Assembly (NCBI GenBank): GCA_014529385.2 | Contig: CM043967.1 | Span: 8,398,501 to 8,462,500 of the forward strand | Origin: Adiantum capillus-veneris | Lineage: Eukaryota; Streptophyta; Polypodiopsida; Polypodiales; Pteridaceae | Direction of reading: 5' to 3' | DNA length: 64,000 nt | In this document: positions 22,936 through 34,203 of the stretch, piece after piece | How positions within the stretch are numbered: position 1 is the stretch's first letter | Layout of the letters: each line of letters begins with the position of its first letter | Notes under the pieces: model-generated | Database searches by the model: none | Seen by the model: the letters and a program-made list of their open reading frames with translations, nothing else | Told to the model about the DNA's origin: nothing | Position numbers and translations under genes: made by a program

Positions 22936-24498
22936 TGTCATAATAATCAATATCTGATTCTCTTAAATGATTTTATCATATTAAACTGATCATTTAATGT
23001 GGGGAAGTGTCAGGGGAGAAAAGGCTAGAATATTGGTTAAGCTAGCAGACCGGCCACAGTAGGGATCCAAAGGAGGGAAAATAGGGATCCAAAGGGGGGG
23101 CCATCTGCAAAAGAGCCATGTGCAACAATGGGCTAAAAAGAACCTAAGGTTCAGCCCATTAAGACTTCCAAAATGCTAAGATTCCAAAATTCAAAGGTTG
23201 TGTCCAAAGGGTTAAAGCTTAGGGGGAATTGGATGCTTTGTGTGCTCTCCAAAGTCAACACATATCCCTACATGGGAAGGGGCGAGCCCTTCTTCTAGGG
23301 GATGAGAGAGAAAGCCACACACACACACACACAGGCTCCTTTTACACAAAGGGAATGAGGGACACATGTCAGCTCCCTAGGCCAGATGCCCACAAGGTGT
23401 GCCCAGTTTCTATTGGATGACCCTTGAAGTAGACCAATGAGAATTAAGCTAGAGTAAATCTAATTTAATTAATTTAAAAACATTTAATAAAAGAAACCAA
23501 TGAGAATTAAGTCTCCTAGAAGACTATTGGGCAGTCTCACAAGGGGTCCAATGAGCATTCAGGAGCCCAGTGGCTTGCCTGATTCCTATTGGCCAGGAGG
23601 CAAAGGGGTCCAATGAGAGTTTAGTTTAATTATTTAATTACCTAAAGCTCTCACAAAAGGGGAAAGGGGGACACATGTCAGAAGTCTATCACTTATGCTG
23701 CTTAATAGTCATTGGCTTGACTTGGGGAGAGTCAGTGAGGGCTCAGCAAGAACAAATAGCAAGAGGGCTCGCCCAAGAGAGAGAGGGGGCTGATTTTTGC
23801 AAGGAATTATCACACACACACACTCACACCATCTCATGTGTGAAGAAAGAGAAGACTATCTCTTCCCAAGCTTTAATGAAGAGCTCATCACCTACTCCAA
23901 GTTTGGGAGATAGAAGCCTACATCAACACTCTCTTGGCATGTGGATGCAAATCCAACCAAGAGCCAAGCTTCAATGCATGCTCATCTCCTCTACCAAGCT
24001 AATTACTAAGCTAAGCTATGCTAATATGAGTGATTATGTGAGGAGATGTACATCTTTCTCGTAAGATACTCCTTCTTCCTCTCAATCTACTCTCATACCC
24101 TGCTAGCTCTCACCATCTTCGAAGGTGTGTGAGGTCTTGGGTATGAGAACGGGGATAATTCAAGTTGTGTTTGCTAAGTGTTTTGCTTAGTGCATGAAGA
24201 TTTCATCCTCATTGCACTAGCTAGTCTTGAAGGAACACAAAGAATTGTATTGTACAATGTCTCTCTTGATGGGAGAAACCATAATACAAAGCCTTTTGGA
24301 GGGGGAACCGGCTCCATGCAAATCCGGTCCTCAACTGTTGTCATTAGCTTAATTTCTCTCTCTTTTGAAAGTATTGTCGATGCTATCTAACTAGGTGTTA
24401 TGTTTTTTGTTACTCTCTCCACCCAAGCACTCTTGTAATTCTCATTAGGAATCTATTCTAATGAAATGCCCACTATGTTCATGCTCATTTCCGCTACA
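22936..24498 (+). repeat. Chromovirus LTR, copy C
   Basis: It starts TGTCATAATAATC and ends TTTCCGCTACA, 1,563 bp. It shares with copies A and B the CCTGCTAGCTCTC segment, the CTTGATGGGAGAA segment and the AAGCTTCAATGC region. Short CA runs occur at 23315-23333 and 23812-23830. Confidence 0.87.
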
Positions 24499-24539
24499 CA
24501 CAAGTTATTAGGCCATTAAATGTTACAGGGCTGGACTAT

Positions 24540-25461
24540 ATTGCATGTACTAATACATCAATATATTTACCCACACAAGTTTTATGTGGTTGAGGATGAG
24601 AGCATACTACACCCCATGTTTTTGGGACAACCTTGGCAAAAAGAGTATAATGTGCAGATAGAGTGGAATTCGGATACGGTCAAAATTCAACATGCATAAG
24701 AAAAATAGGTGGTAGCATTTTCTCAGCAGCTCCGGAAGAACCGGATGGAAACACCACAATCACTGGATAAAGAACCAAAAGGATGGGTGCCACTAAAGAA
24801 CAACATGATACCCATGGAGAAAAACCAAGGAACTGCCAACAATGTTCACTACAAACATAAAACAACACAGACCACAGTGAACAGATCAAGGTTAGCAACA
24901 CACGAAAAACAAGTATGGGTGCGAAAGGATAGAGGCGACATGGTAGACAAACCACAATACAACAGAAGAAGTCAACAGCAGCACACAATTCAACCAAAAA
25001 CCAAGGGAATAAAAAAGATATGGATCCCAAAGAGAATGCTCGGTAAAAACTTAAAGACAACTCGCATTTGGATCCCGACACCAAAGCAACAGGAACTCCC
25101 TTCAATACAAGCAACATCCGCATGCAGACACACACTACATATGAAACCGGAAAACCGATCTATGTGGATGCCGTTCAACAGCACACCAATGACGCCCACG
25201 AGCATGGCCATAAACCTCCAAAAACCTATAAAACAAAGCTACAAATGGAAATCAAAAGAGACAAAGACTATGGCCAATTCCGCCATGACAGTTCTCTCCA
25301 AGGAGACACCCATGGCCATATCGACAGTAGCGGCAAACCAAGCGCCTTTAGCAAGAAAGACGATCAAACAGAGAGCTGTAGAATTACAACTTTTACTTGC
25401 AAAGAAAATTCGCCAACCAAATCAACAAAAAACACGAAACCTCGACATCGAATGCCAATAA
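24540..25461 (+). pseudogene. Element 1, tail of the post-integrase ORF
   Basis: From GGCTGGACTAT onward it aligns with 53860-54790 of element 2. It carries the second half of the protease-like domain in broken frames (MFLGQPW-like GTTLAKRV) and then the basic tail MVAFSQQLRKNRME. The tail has recurring short Trp motifs (VWVRKDRGD, IWIPKRM, IWIPTPK, MWMPF) spaced 15-50 residues apart. The catalytic loop was lost with the chromovirus event. Function of the tail is unknown. Confidence 0.75.
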
Positions 25462-25624
25462 ACATCTTGCTTATTCCCTCCTCTTGCACAGCATTGAATT
25501 TTCCATGCATTGACTGAGTATGCATAAAATAGGGCCACATTACACGGCCAAGCATTAGCACAATTTTTTTAACCCATGCACTGCACATACACCGAGGTGA
25601 TACCTTGTCGTCTGGGAGGACTCC

Positions 25625-25642
25625 GGCTAGGAGAGGGGGAGG
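25625..25642 (+). promoter_or_regulatory. Internal polypurine tract of element 1
   Basis: GGCTAGGAGAGGGGGAGG resembles the terminal PPT (ACTAGGAGGGGGGGA at 31827-31842) and is preceded by a similar TGTCGTC word. Element 2 has it at the same place (54961). It could be a central PPT or the relic of an ancestral 3' end. Confidence 0.55.
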
Positions 25643-27241
25643 CATTCTCAAATGCGGACCCAATGGTAAAAAGAGCAAAAAAGGGCATGTTTTTCGACTA
25701 TTTTAGAGGGTTTTCGTTTGATTGCGAAATTTTCTGGATTAACCTAAGAACATATGCCCTTATACAGCATGAATCTACAATTATATGGGCCAAACGCCAA
25801 ATCAGGCCCCTAGGCGTGTGTATATATGTAAAAATAGCAGTTTTTCGGGCAAAATATTGGTAAAACAGACAAATCTGGCCATAAAAATGCATGTAAGTGT
25901 ATGTAGTGTGTTGCGATGATGTTTTTGAGTTATTATGATTTTTGGGGATTTTTTGGGATTAATTTTCTATTTTCTTTTTAATTTTACTAATTATCTGCAA
26001 AAAAACTTCAAAAATACAAAAAGCAAGTGAAATACGGTCGTATTGAAAAAAAAATATGGGGATAATCAGTGACTATAGAACAACCTATGGTACAAGGGGG
26101 GTGCAATTATGTGAATGGAGTGGAAAGCGTGTTTTGGTCAGATTTTGACCGAAACGTCAAATTTCTCGGAAACTGGGCATATGTAGTCCAAATCAAGAAT
26201 TTTTCAAGCCTAAACCGCATCTCACAAGAAGTTGGGAACACATGTCAAATTTCATAGAAAGTGGTTTGGGGACCCCCATTATAAGATTTTTTCACTTCAC
26301 TTAAAGCTTATTTCTACTATTGCCTTCTTGAGAGAGAGCTCTTGCCACCTAGAGCAAACCGGACTTCCAGCGACTTCTACAACGCACACGACCACCCGCC
26401 AAGCTCCAAATAGGAGAGGTAGGCTCACCAGCTTGAGCTTTTCGCGTATGTTGATGTTTTGTCGCAAAAACTAGTGTAGGGTTCACACAGGAAACGGGCA
26501 GCATAAGAGACCTATAGGTAGAGGTGGCCACCTAACGGCTAACCCAAAAGCAATAAGGCTTCATCGGAGGGTTACCCTAGCATAGGAGACCACTCTTGAA
26601 TGCACAAAGGTGGCAGAAAATCATTGGGAAAAACCCTAACTTCTAGAGCCCTGCAAGAGGCCACCAAATGATAAATCGGTGGAAAGGCGCCCAAATGCTA
26701 CCAAAACTCATGGGTAGGAGCATCTCGACATGCTCTACAAGTCTATATAGCCCACATGGCCATAAGGCGACCCGAAGCGGCACTAAGCTTTAGAAACGAC
26801 ATTAGACACACAAAGCGTCAACTAGCTCTCATGGCCAAACCGCATGTCCGTTTGCCACCAAACTTCACGAGCAGCATTCCTAGACCATCAACAACCAAGT
26901 CCTATGGTGGTAGACCACCACAAATCATCAACGACATGTGAACGCAACCACGGGCGCTTCCAAAGCGACAAATTGCCAAACGGAGCTCCGGTGAAGCCAA
27001 AGTCAACAAAAACCATATGGCAAGGATCCCCAAGGAACCGTGAAGCTATGGAGACTAACATCAAGAAATTTCATCTCGCCGAAAAGCACTCCAAGAGTCA
27101 GAAAACGACTCAGAGGCTCTGAAAGTCAAACAGGGAGTTTCTATCTATCTATTTGACTTTTTTATTGAAATAGGGCTTAAAGGGGACTTAGGGGGGCTCA
27201 GGGCATGTACCAGTAGCATTTCTGATATAAATTTCATCAGG
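25643..27241 (+). other. Intermodule region between internal PPT and palindrome block 2
   Basis: About 1.6 kb with no supported gene. It is conserved with element 2 (54976-56565), including the AAACCCTAA-containing part near 26630 and AATTTCTCGGAAACTGGGC-like words. No LTR-like ends are evident. Confidence 0.6.
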
Positions 27242-28122
27242 AGACATCCTACGCGTAGGATGTCTCAAGGCCATATCTGGAACCCAAACTCAACATCTCA
27301 TCTCATACAGAGCTTCTGCATAGCTTATACATGCTAGCCATCAAGTTTCATCACATTTGGACAAGAGTTGACCTCATATGCATTAAAAAAAACGGAAAGT
27401 CAGAGCATAGAGGCAATAATGGGTCATAGATCTACCAAAACTAGTCCAAATCACATGAAACTTGCACAATATACTTATGAACACATTGCCAAGCTAATTG
27501 TGGGGTCATATGTGAAAATTAATGAAATAGACATCCTACGCGTAGGATGTCTAAATGACCTATTTGACCTCCAGGTGGTATTTTTGAGTTCCAGATGTCT
27601 TTATAACACCTTCACAAGCTCATGTATCAAATTTCAAGCCATTCCCATCACATTTGGCCCCCAAAACCTCCCAGATGCACTTTTTGAGCCTAAAAACACT
27701 ACACATGCTCTTAACAACACCAATGCTTATTCAAATCAAAATCTAAGAGCAGGGCCATGTTCCACATGCTAAGGGCTACCCACAGAACCAACTTCAAGTC
27801 ATTCTGATAAAATAGACATCCTACGCGTAGGATGTCTCCAGTGTCATATGGACCTTCTGTGCAGGAATTGACTTCATGGGAGCCATTAACATGGTATAAG
27901 AAGCATGTATATAAAATTTGAACCCAATTGAATATCATTTGCCACCTGTTGAGGACATCCTACCCAATTTGTGAGCCAAAAACCTAAATCTGCCCAGAAT
28001 TGCACTTTTTGATGCCCAAACCCAATTCCAATGACATAACCATGTTGCACATGTCAAGGGCCACAAGCCTGCCAAGTTTCACCAAAAACAGAGAAGGTAG
28101 ACATCCTACGCGTAGTATGTCT
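27242..28122 (+). promoter_or_regulatory. Palindrome block 2 of element 1 (four sites)
   Basis: The palindrome recurs at 27242-27265, 27529-27552, 27814-27837 (all perfect 24-bp palindromes) and 28099-28122 (one mismatch). Spacing is 285-287 bp. Each unit also shares loose words such as AAGTTTCA(T/C)CA, indicating an old tandem repeat whose palindrome alone stayed intact. The last site ends 167 bp before the ORF3 start codon. Flanks of the last site resemble those of site three in block 1 (AGCCA.AA..T.ACTGT.). Confidence 0.88.
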
Positions 28123-28289
28123 ACATGACTATTTTTCAGCCAGAAGTTTACTGTGAGCACATGCAGAGTTTCCCTGGTTCCTTTTGAGTTCTTATTTCAA
28201 TTTTGAAGTCATTTGGGTAGTCAGAACTCAGTTTGTCAGCTAATATGTAAAAAAACGCTAACTTTGGACTACTGAGTGCAACATGATCC

Positions 28290-31200
28290 ATGGCAGCCAC
28301 AAAATCACCTGCAAAGAAGAAGAGGATGACTATCAAGGACTACTTACAAGAAGTGGAGCCTTTTGTTATCCCAGAGGGCACCCTGAAGCCCACAAGAACA
28401 TGGATTCAAGATGATCTACTAGAGACCAATGATCTGCGAATCTACCAAGGAGTATTTAAAGATCCGGAGGGAAATGCAGTTGAGCTACCCATGATACATC
28501 GAGAGCTCAATGAATTTGTCAGGAGCAAGATGGGGGATTACTTGGAGAAACTGGATCTCCACAACTACTTTGAAGCCTTGCCAACAGGGATTGATGTTAA
28601 AAGAGTGTGGGAATTTGTCACCACAATCAAAGAGGATGGCATAGCCCAAGTCACAGGTCTGCAAGGCAAGCCTGATACAATGATTGTCATCACAGAGAAG
28701 GTGGTGGCAGCCGCACTTGACATCTCAAACAAAGGAGACAGTGTGACAAAGAGGCGAGATGACGTTAAGGTCTACTCGGAAAAGAAGAATAACTACACAT
28801 TTGAAGATATTGCAAACCCGAAGGTGGCTATCATGAGCCAACTATACAATCAATACTTCCACATGTGTACCAAGCGGCCACAGAAATATAGGACGCCACC
28901 TGGAGCCATTGCCACCACATTCACCTGGGCAATGCAGAAGACCAAACCAAAAGAGATAAATTATGCCGCTTACATCCACAACAATCTTGTGAAGATGGGG
29001 ACCAAAAATCCCACCTATATTGTACCTGGTGAGCTGATAACAAAAGTTGTCTATGGAGCATTGCATGCCAAGGGAAACTGACCTCTACCTCTCTCACAAA
29101 ATGATTGGCTAAAGCTAAAGGAAGACAAGGAAGAAGAACCTCCTAAGGCGCCCAGGGTAGCCACAAGGTTGAAGCGCCGGTTAGAGACCATGCTAGAAGA
29201 GCCGCCAGATCCAAAGAAGGGAAAGAAGGAAACACTACAAGTGCCAATCAAGGAAACCAAGTCACAGAAAGCGGCACGGCTAGAAAGACTGATGGAAAGT
29301 TTCAGAGCCGAGAGAGCACTAAAAGGGGATCTGAGCAAGTTGTGGAAGCCATCCCTTGAAGCTATGTCTGGATCATCTCAAAGGATTCACCAGGATCGGT
29401 TCGAAGATTATATCAAAAACTTCGAGATATTAGATGCTACGACGGAGAATATCCCAAATATTCCTTTTACAGAAGAAGAGGTGGACGAAGTGAGATGGAA
29501 GCTGCTAGAAGACCAGGAAGACCAAGAAAGAGGGAGAAAAACCAAGGCAGATCGGGATTGCAAGAAGAAGCAACCAACTCCACCGTCAAGCCGGGAATCC
29601 AGTCCACCACCATCACCACCTCCTCTTAGTCCTCCGCAAACCCAACAAAAAGAGGAGCTGAACAGACCGTATGAACAAAAAGATTCCAAGCAAGAGAAGA
29701 ACAAAGTGTAAGAGCAGAAGGCAGAAGCTGAGCCAAAAGAAGAGAAGCCAGATCCAGAAGAAAGAAACTTTAGAATATTTCTTGATCTAATAGCTGTTGG
29801 GTACTCTCGAGAAGAGGCAGCTACTACAGCTTTTGAGTTGGCAAGCACAAGACCCAAGGAATATATGCAGAGCCTTCGGTTAGTGGAGTTGAAGGAGATA
29901 GCCACAGATACAGTGGATTTACAGCCATCAACCAATGATTGGGATGTAGTAATGCAAAAGCTAACCTGGCTCAAAGCAAGATCGATGGCCACCACTGAGA
30001 GTGAAATTGATAATCTCAAAACAAATGAAGTTCATATCAATGCTGAAGTGGACTCACTACAAAAACAGGGCCAAGAGAACATCGAGAAACAAACCAAGCT
30101 GCAAGCTGATCTGGACGCGACACTACAAAGATGCCAAGAGATGGAACGACAGAATCAGGCAGCAGAACAAAAGCTTCAAAAGAGCAGAGGAGGAATACAA
30201 GAAAATCAGCAAGTCACTGATAGATGCGGAGAAAGAGAAGGACAATTTGACACTACAACTTGCTGATGAGTCCAAAGAGGTTGAAACATTGAGGAATGCC
30301 AAGGAAAAGGCTGAGATAGAACATGAGGTAAGCTAGGATGAAGTGATAGAGCTAAAAGATGAGATGAAAGTAAAAGATCAGACCATCCAAAGGCTAAGGG
30401 CATCTCCAGCCAGAGTCAGAGTTGCTACCTCGACGGGCACAACTTCAGAGAATGATCTCTATGAAGAACAGATGAAGGAGCTCCAAAAGGAGTTAACACT
30501 AGAGAAGAGACAAAGGCTGATGTTGGCCGAGGGATCTCTAGTAATGCAAATCCGTCTGGAAGAGGAGAATAAGGCCATGAAAAATGAGTTAGAAGCCATG
30601 AAAAAGAAGATGGACGAGGAATTTAAGAGATGGCAAACAAAAAACGAAGACATCAAGAGGAAGCTAGAGGAGGCTGAAAAAACCAATGCAGATCTGAACG
30701 ATCTCTTAGTGAACATGGGAGATCAAGCGAACAGGAAAAGAAGGCATATCAGAAGTAGATAGATGAGCTGAAAGGACAACAACAGACTGAAGAGCAACAT
30801 TTGAGCACAGGGCCAGCAGCAATGGAAGGCATTGACATAGAAAATGTGTCAGATCCAGTGGACACCACTATGCGAGAGGACATCCTTGTGGGACCATCAC
30901 AAAAACCCCAGGATTTGACACAAGAAGAAGAAGGAAAGCTATAGAAGGCAATAGAAGCGGCAATAAAAGACACGGCCAAAGAAGCAATGGAGTGGGAGCA
31001 TAGAGTGTTTAAATCTATGACCATTCAGAGATAGATGCCAACATCATTCGGCGTGAATGGCTACAACCTTCTCTCCCATATCCTCTTCTAAAGTATGAAG
31101 CTGCTACGATAAACAAACGGATTAAATAGGAGCCAATAATGCCATTATACAAAGAAGATATCTCCAAACCAGAAGGAGTTAAGCTGATTGTGAACTCTCA

Positions 31201-31669
31201 ACCCAAGTGGAGAAAGCCATGGCTCACCAAATATCCGCAATATTTAATTCATCTGGTAGAAGCGCCTAAAAGAATCAGAGACAACCTCAGTTTTTGCCCT
31301 CTACCAAGGATGCGGACATGGAAAGCACAAGAGCTGTTGCAGAGAAGCCAACCCACATGGCTCAATCACCCAAAGCTGCCAGGCTTGAAGGCAGGCGAGA
31401 GAATGAGTGAGCAATACATGGTGAAAACCCTAACGGGCGCCATTAAATTGTTCACTGGCTCGCTTGACCTATCTTGCATCATGCTTAGAAAAATTTGTAA
31501 AACCCTTCTGGTGGTTTTTGAAACCTTTAAACCTGGACAGGCAACAGACAACATCTTCTTCTTCCAAGACACATATAGATGTGCATACGATCTGTCTGCT
31601 CAGCCTTCTCACGAGGTGATACAAGCACTTTATCAGAGAATCATGTTTTTGTCTTCTTATCACCTCTAA
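28290..31669 (+). pseudogene. Element 1 ORF3, coiled-coil protein
   Basis: The ATG at 28290 is shared with element 2. The protein starts with a basic stretch (SPAKKKRMTIKDYL), then a globular part of about 240 residues (KRVWEFVTTIKEDG, IVITEKVVAAALDISNKGD) loosely like the plant transposon-protein domain found in Tat/Athila extra ORFs. A Pro-rich linker and two long heptad regions follow (ESEIDNLKTNEVHINAEVD; EEQMKELQKELTLEKRQRL). A conserved C-terminus ends LSSYHL. I see no signal peptide or membrane segment. Stops include a TGA at 29079-29081 (Trp in element 2) and a TAG at 30334. Function unknown. Confidence 0.8.
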
Positions 31670-31826
31670 GCCTTTGAAGAAGCCTTCACACCGGCTTCTT
31701 CACCATCACACAGAGATATTCGTCCCGACATTACTAGCCCAGCATGCGCGGTATGAGTCCCTTCTGAAGATGCGCGAAAGCCTCCACTAACGAAGCAGCT
31801 CTACTGCCATGTCGGCGACGACATGA

Positions 31827-31842
31827 ACTAGGAGGGGGGGAG
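31827..31842 (+). promoter_or_regulatory. Terminal polypurine tract of element 1
   Basis: AACTAGGAGGGGGGGA lies next to the 3' LTR start, where plus-strand DNA synthesis is primed. Confidence 0.85.
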
Positions 31843-32764
31843 TGTTAGCAGCTGGGCACACCCAACGGAGAATGATTGCTCGACAAGATATTATTTTTGT
31901 AATTATTCTTTAATTGAGAAAAACCGTCATTTCACCTTTGTAAATAGTGGGGCTTGCAGAAGCTTCTAGAGTGTATCCCATTTTTGACATTTAGACTGAG
32001 TGAATGGTTAAATTGGAACATTAGGGTTTGAGATTGTAAGGTATTTATACCACTTTTGACTTTAATGAAAAAAACCCTTTTGTCATTTTTTAAAAAGTTT
32101 TGTCTATGTGAGTGAGCGTACTCTGTGTACGAGAGAGAGTGAGAGTTTTATCTTGATGCTACGCGCGCACCGGTGGTCGGAATCGAGTGCAGAGAAGTGC
32201 AACGTGTTGCCCCCGAAGAGAGCTACGCGCCAACATCTACATTGCGGGTGTACGATCTGGCTTTGCGAACTCGACCCACGAGCTACATCTGGTGATTTGA
32301 TGAGCATACGTTGTCTGTTTTTGCATTTCAGCATATCCACGCGTTCACATTGAGTAGAGCTACACATAAGCACTTTAGTTTTTGAAAAAGACAACCTATA
32401 AATTTCAACCAGACATCCTACGTGATTTTGCACCAGGTGTTTAGGGTTGGGGTTTTGGTTCATGGACCTTAGGAAGAGCGACCTATAGGTGTTAATAGGT
32501 CTTCCTTCAAGTTCTGTGGCATTTCGAGAACGCTTGATGGGTATTAGGCTCTTGAAAGCATTGTAGGAAATCTCCTCTTATGTACTCCTGAAGGCTGTAG
32601 CTTAGACATTGGGTAGAGACCTCTGTAGGAAGTAGTCGAGAGTCGATGTTGATACCCTATGCTTGCTTCCACGCGCCTGCGGGTCGAGCTTTCGTCCTTG
32701 GCTGACAAATCTTGTTAGGTGAGTTCTCATTGTGTTGACGTCCGTCGCGGCGTATCCGCCAACA
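31843..32764 (+). repeat. Element 1 3' LTR
   Basis: It starts at TGTTAGCAGCTGG and ends at GTATCCGCCAACA, 922 bp, followed by the CTTGC duplication. It keeps the half palindrome ACATCCTACGTGATTTT near 32410. Confidence 0.93.
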
Positions 32765-32769
32765 CTTGC
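32765..32769 (+). repeat. Target-site duplication of element 1, right copy
   Basis: CTTGC directly after the terminal ACA of the 3' LTR; partner of 14212-14216. Confidence 0.92.
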
Positions 32770-33010
32770 AAATAGGCTAGCATGTCATTAAAGCTTTAAG
32801 GCATGAAAAGGACATATATAGGATGTCATTAGAATATTAAGGCATCAAAAGGAACTAATATATATGCATGTATATTTGGGCTCAATTTTGACATGAGAAG
32901 GAAATTTCCTTAAGGTGCACATTAAGTTTTAGTAGGCATCGCATGCAAAATCACATGTAAATTGTACGCTTACGGAATAATTGCTTGAGGCTCCTCGCAA
33001 CCTCAATTCA
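32765..33010 (+). repeat. Left TIR, inner part
   Basis: It resumes with CTTGCAAATAGGCTAGCATG and runs to GCTTGAGGCTCCTCGCAACC. The inverted partner is split between 39415-39336 and 36504-36285, sharing for example ATGCATGTATATTTGG and TGTACGCTTA. Confidence 0.85.
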
Positions 33011-34166
33011 ATACTCTCTTGGAAGTCATTTACTAGGTCCTACCAATCTTTTTTAAAGTGCTTGATTAAGCGGATTCTAGAGAGATGCTTTGCATGGCTT
33101 TGAAGGCAAAAGAGGCCAGATAACACGTGGAGGAGAGAAATGAAAAGAGAAGAAAAAATCTTTTTTCATGTGGAAAGGGTGGCGGACATATCAAGGAGAG
33201 AGATGAATAGAGAGAGGTCGACATGTGCATCAAGACAAGCGTGGATGAGGCCGTGCGATGGGTGCACCGTAGTGCTCTACAAGCTGCAGTTGCAGTTGTG
33301 TGCTCGATAGAATGATGAGGGGGAGGAGTAGGGGAATGTACATCACACACAAAAGCGAGGCGGAGCGTCTCTAGTTCTTCCTATCGCTTGTTTGCAAGAG
33401 AGGAGCCACATCTCTCTCCCTATCTATAGACGTGCCTCACAATGGTTCCATGCTCCTCTTTTGTTCACTGCCCCTCGTGATGCCATTGCCTTGTAGTGCC
33501 TCAACCAAGGGTTCTATGCCCCGCTTCTGCACGCATTGTCTACCTCTTTCTCAATCAGCATCTCACTTGCTGCGTGTGGAGGAGATAGAGCAAGTTTTGT
33601 TGCTACGCATCTCTCAGGTCAAAGGCGGCAGAGATAGAGGGATATTTTTCCCTCCCAGCAAGAGCCAGATGGTGATGGGAGCTGTTGTCCATGGCTGTGT
33701 AGGCAGGGCTCGATAATTCACTTGGGGAAGCACGCAGGGGCGTAGAGGGCCAAGCGATGGCGAAGCACGCGGGGGAAGAGAGAGGAGAGAGATCGAAGAG
33801 ACAGAGACTATTTTAGATCTTTTTACTTTTTTTTTTTTGGGGAGGGGGGGGAGGGATCTGGCGAGATTCCACTTAATAAGAGCAGCGTGGACCAAAGTAG
33901 GATTGCCAACATTCAATCTAAAGAGACCTCTTGGGCACGAAAAAGGAAAAGGGTGTTTGAGGGGTATTTTTAAAATTTCCACAAATTACAGGGGTATTTT
34001 GGTGGATTGGGATCGCTAGGCGTGTCGCTTTGGGAGAGTTGGGACGTGGTCATAGATCAGCGAGAGGAGTAGGGGGTGGGCCACGTGACGGCAGTAGAAA
34101 GGGTGGAACAGGCTCGAGCGCAAAAGGGGACGCTTTTGGAGGGGAAAACATCCCATGTGTGACGAC

Positions 34167-34203
<37 letters not shown>
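34167..34203 (+). repeat. (GA)n microsatellite
   Basis: GA run interrupted once by GG, within the TIR element interior. Confidence 0.93.

Larger units (their letters stand above)
22054..24498 (+). mobile_element. Nested chromovirus fragment inside element 1
   Basis: It holds integrase C-terminus, chromodomain, 3' untranslated region and a complete LTR (C). It replaces the part of element 1 that corresponds to element 2 positions about 50182-53868. To the right of the LTR the sequence CACAAGT matches element 2 near 53818, then a short gap precedes GGCTGGACTAT. A simple history is insertion near that point followed by a deletion that removed the chromovirus 5' part together with element 1's RT, RNase H and integrase. 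Confidence 0.82.
14217..32764 (+). mobile_element. Element 1: complete 18.5-kb Athila/Tat-like retrotransposon, chimeric
   Basis: It is bounded by LTRs of 930 and 922 bp, has a tRNA-Asp PBS, a terminal PPT and a 5-bp target duplication. Inside are leader palindromes, gag, protease, then a chromovirus fragment in place of RT, RNase H and integrase, then the tail of a second protease-like ORF, an internal PPT-like tract, a second palindrome block and the coiled-coil ORF3. The tRNA-Asp primer and a long sense ORF after pol resemble the Athila lineage. Without its own RT and integrase it could move only in trans. Confidence 0.9.

Noticed and set aside
27242-28122. Palindromes with regular spacing as a CRISPR array
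   Set aside because: The repeats are 24-bp palindromes 285 bp apart with related, not unique, spacers, inside a plant retrotransposon; no cas genes.
29408-30019. 203-codon minus-strand Ser/Phe-rich frame, mirrored at 59413-59886
   Set aside because: It is the antisense shadow of ORF3's acidic and lysine-rich coding strand; codon pattern and conservation favour the plus strand. An antisense ORF as known in some Tat elements was considered but has no recognisable domain.
28290-31669. ORF3 as an envelope-like protein
   Set aside because: Position fits Athila env-like ORFs, but no signal peptide, membrane helix or cleavage-site pattern was seen in either copy.
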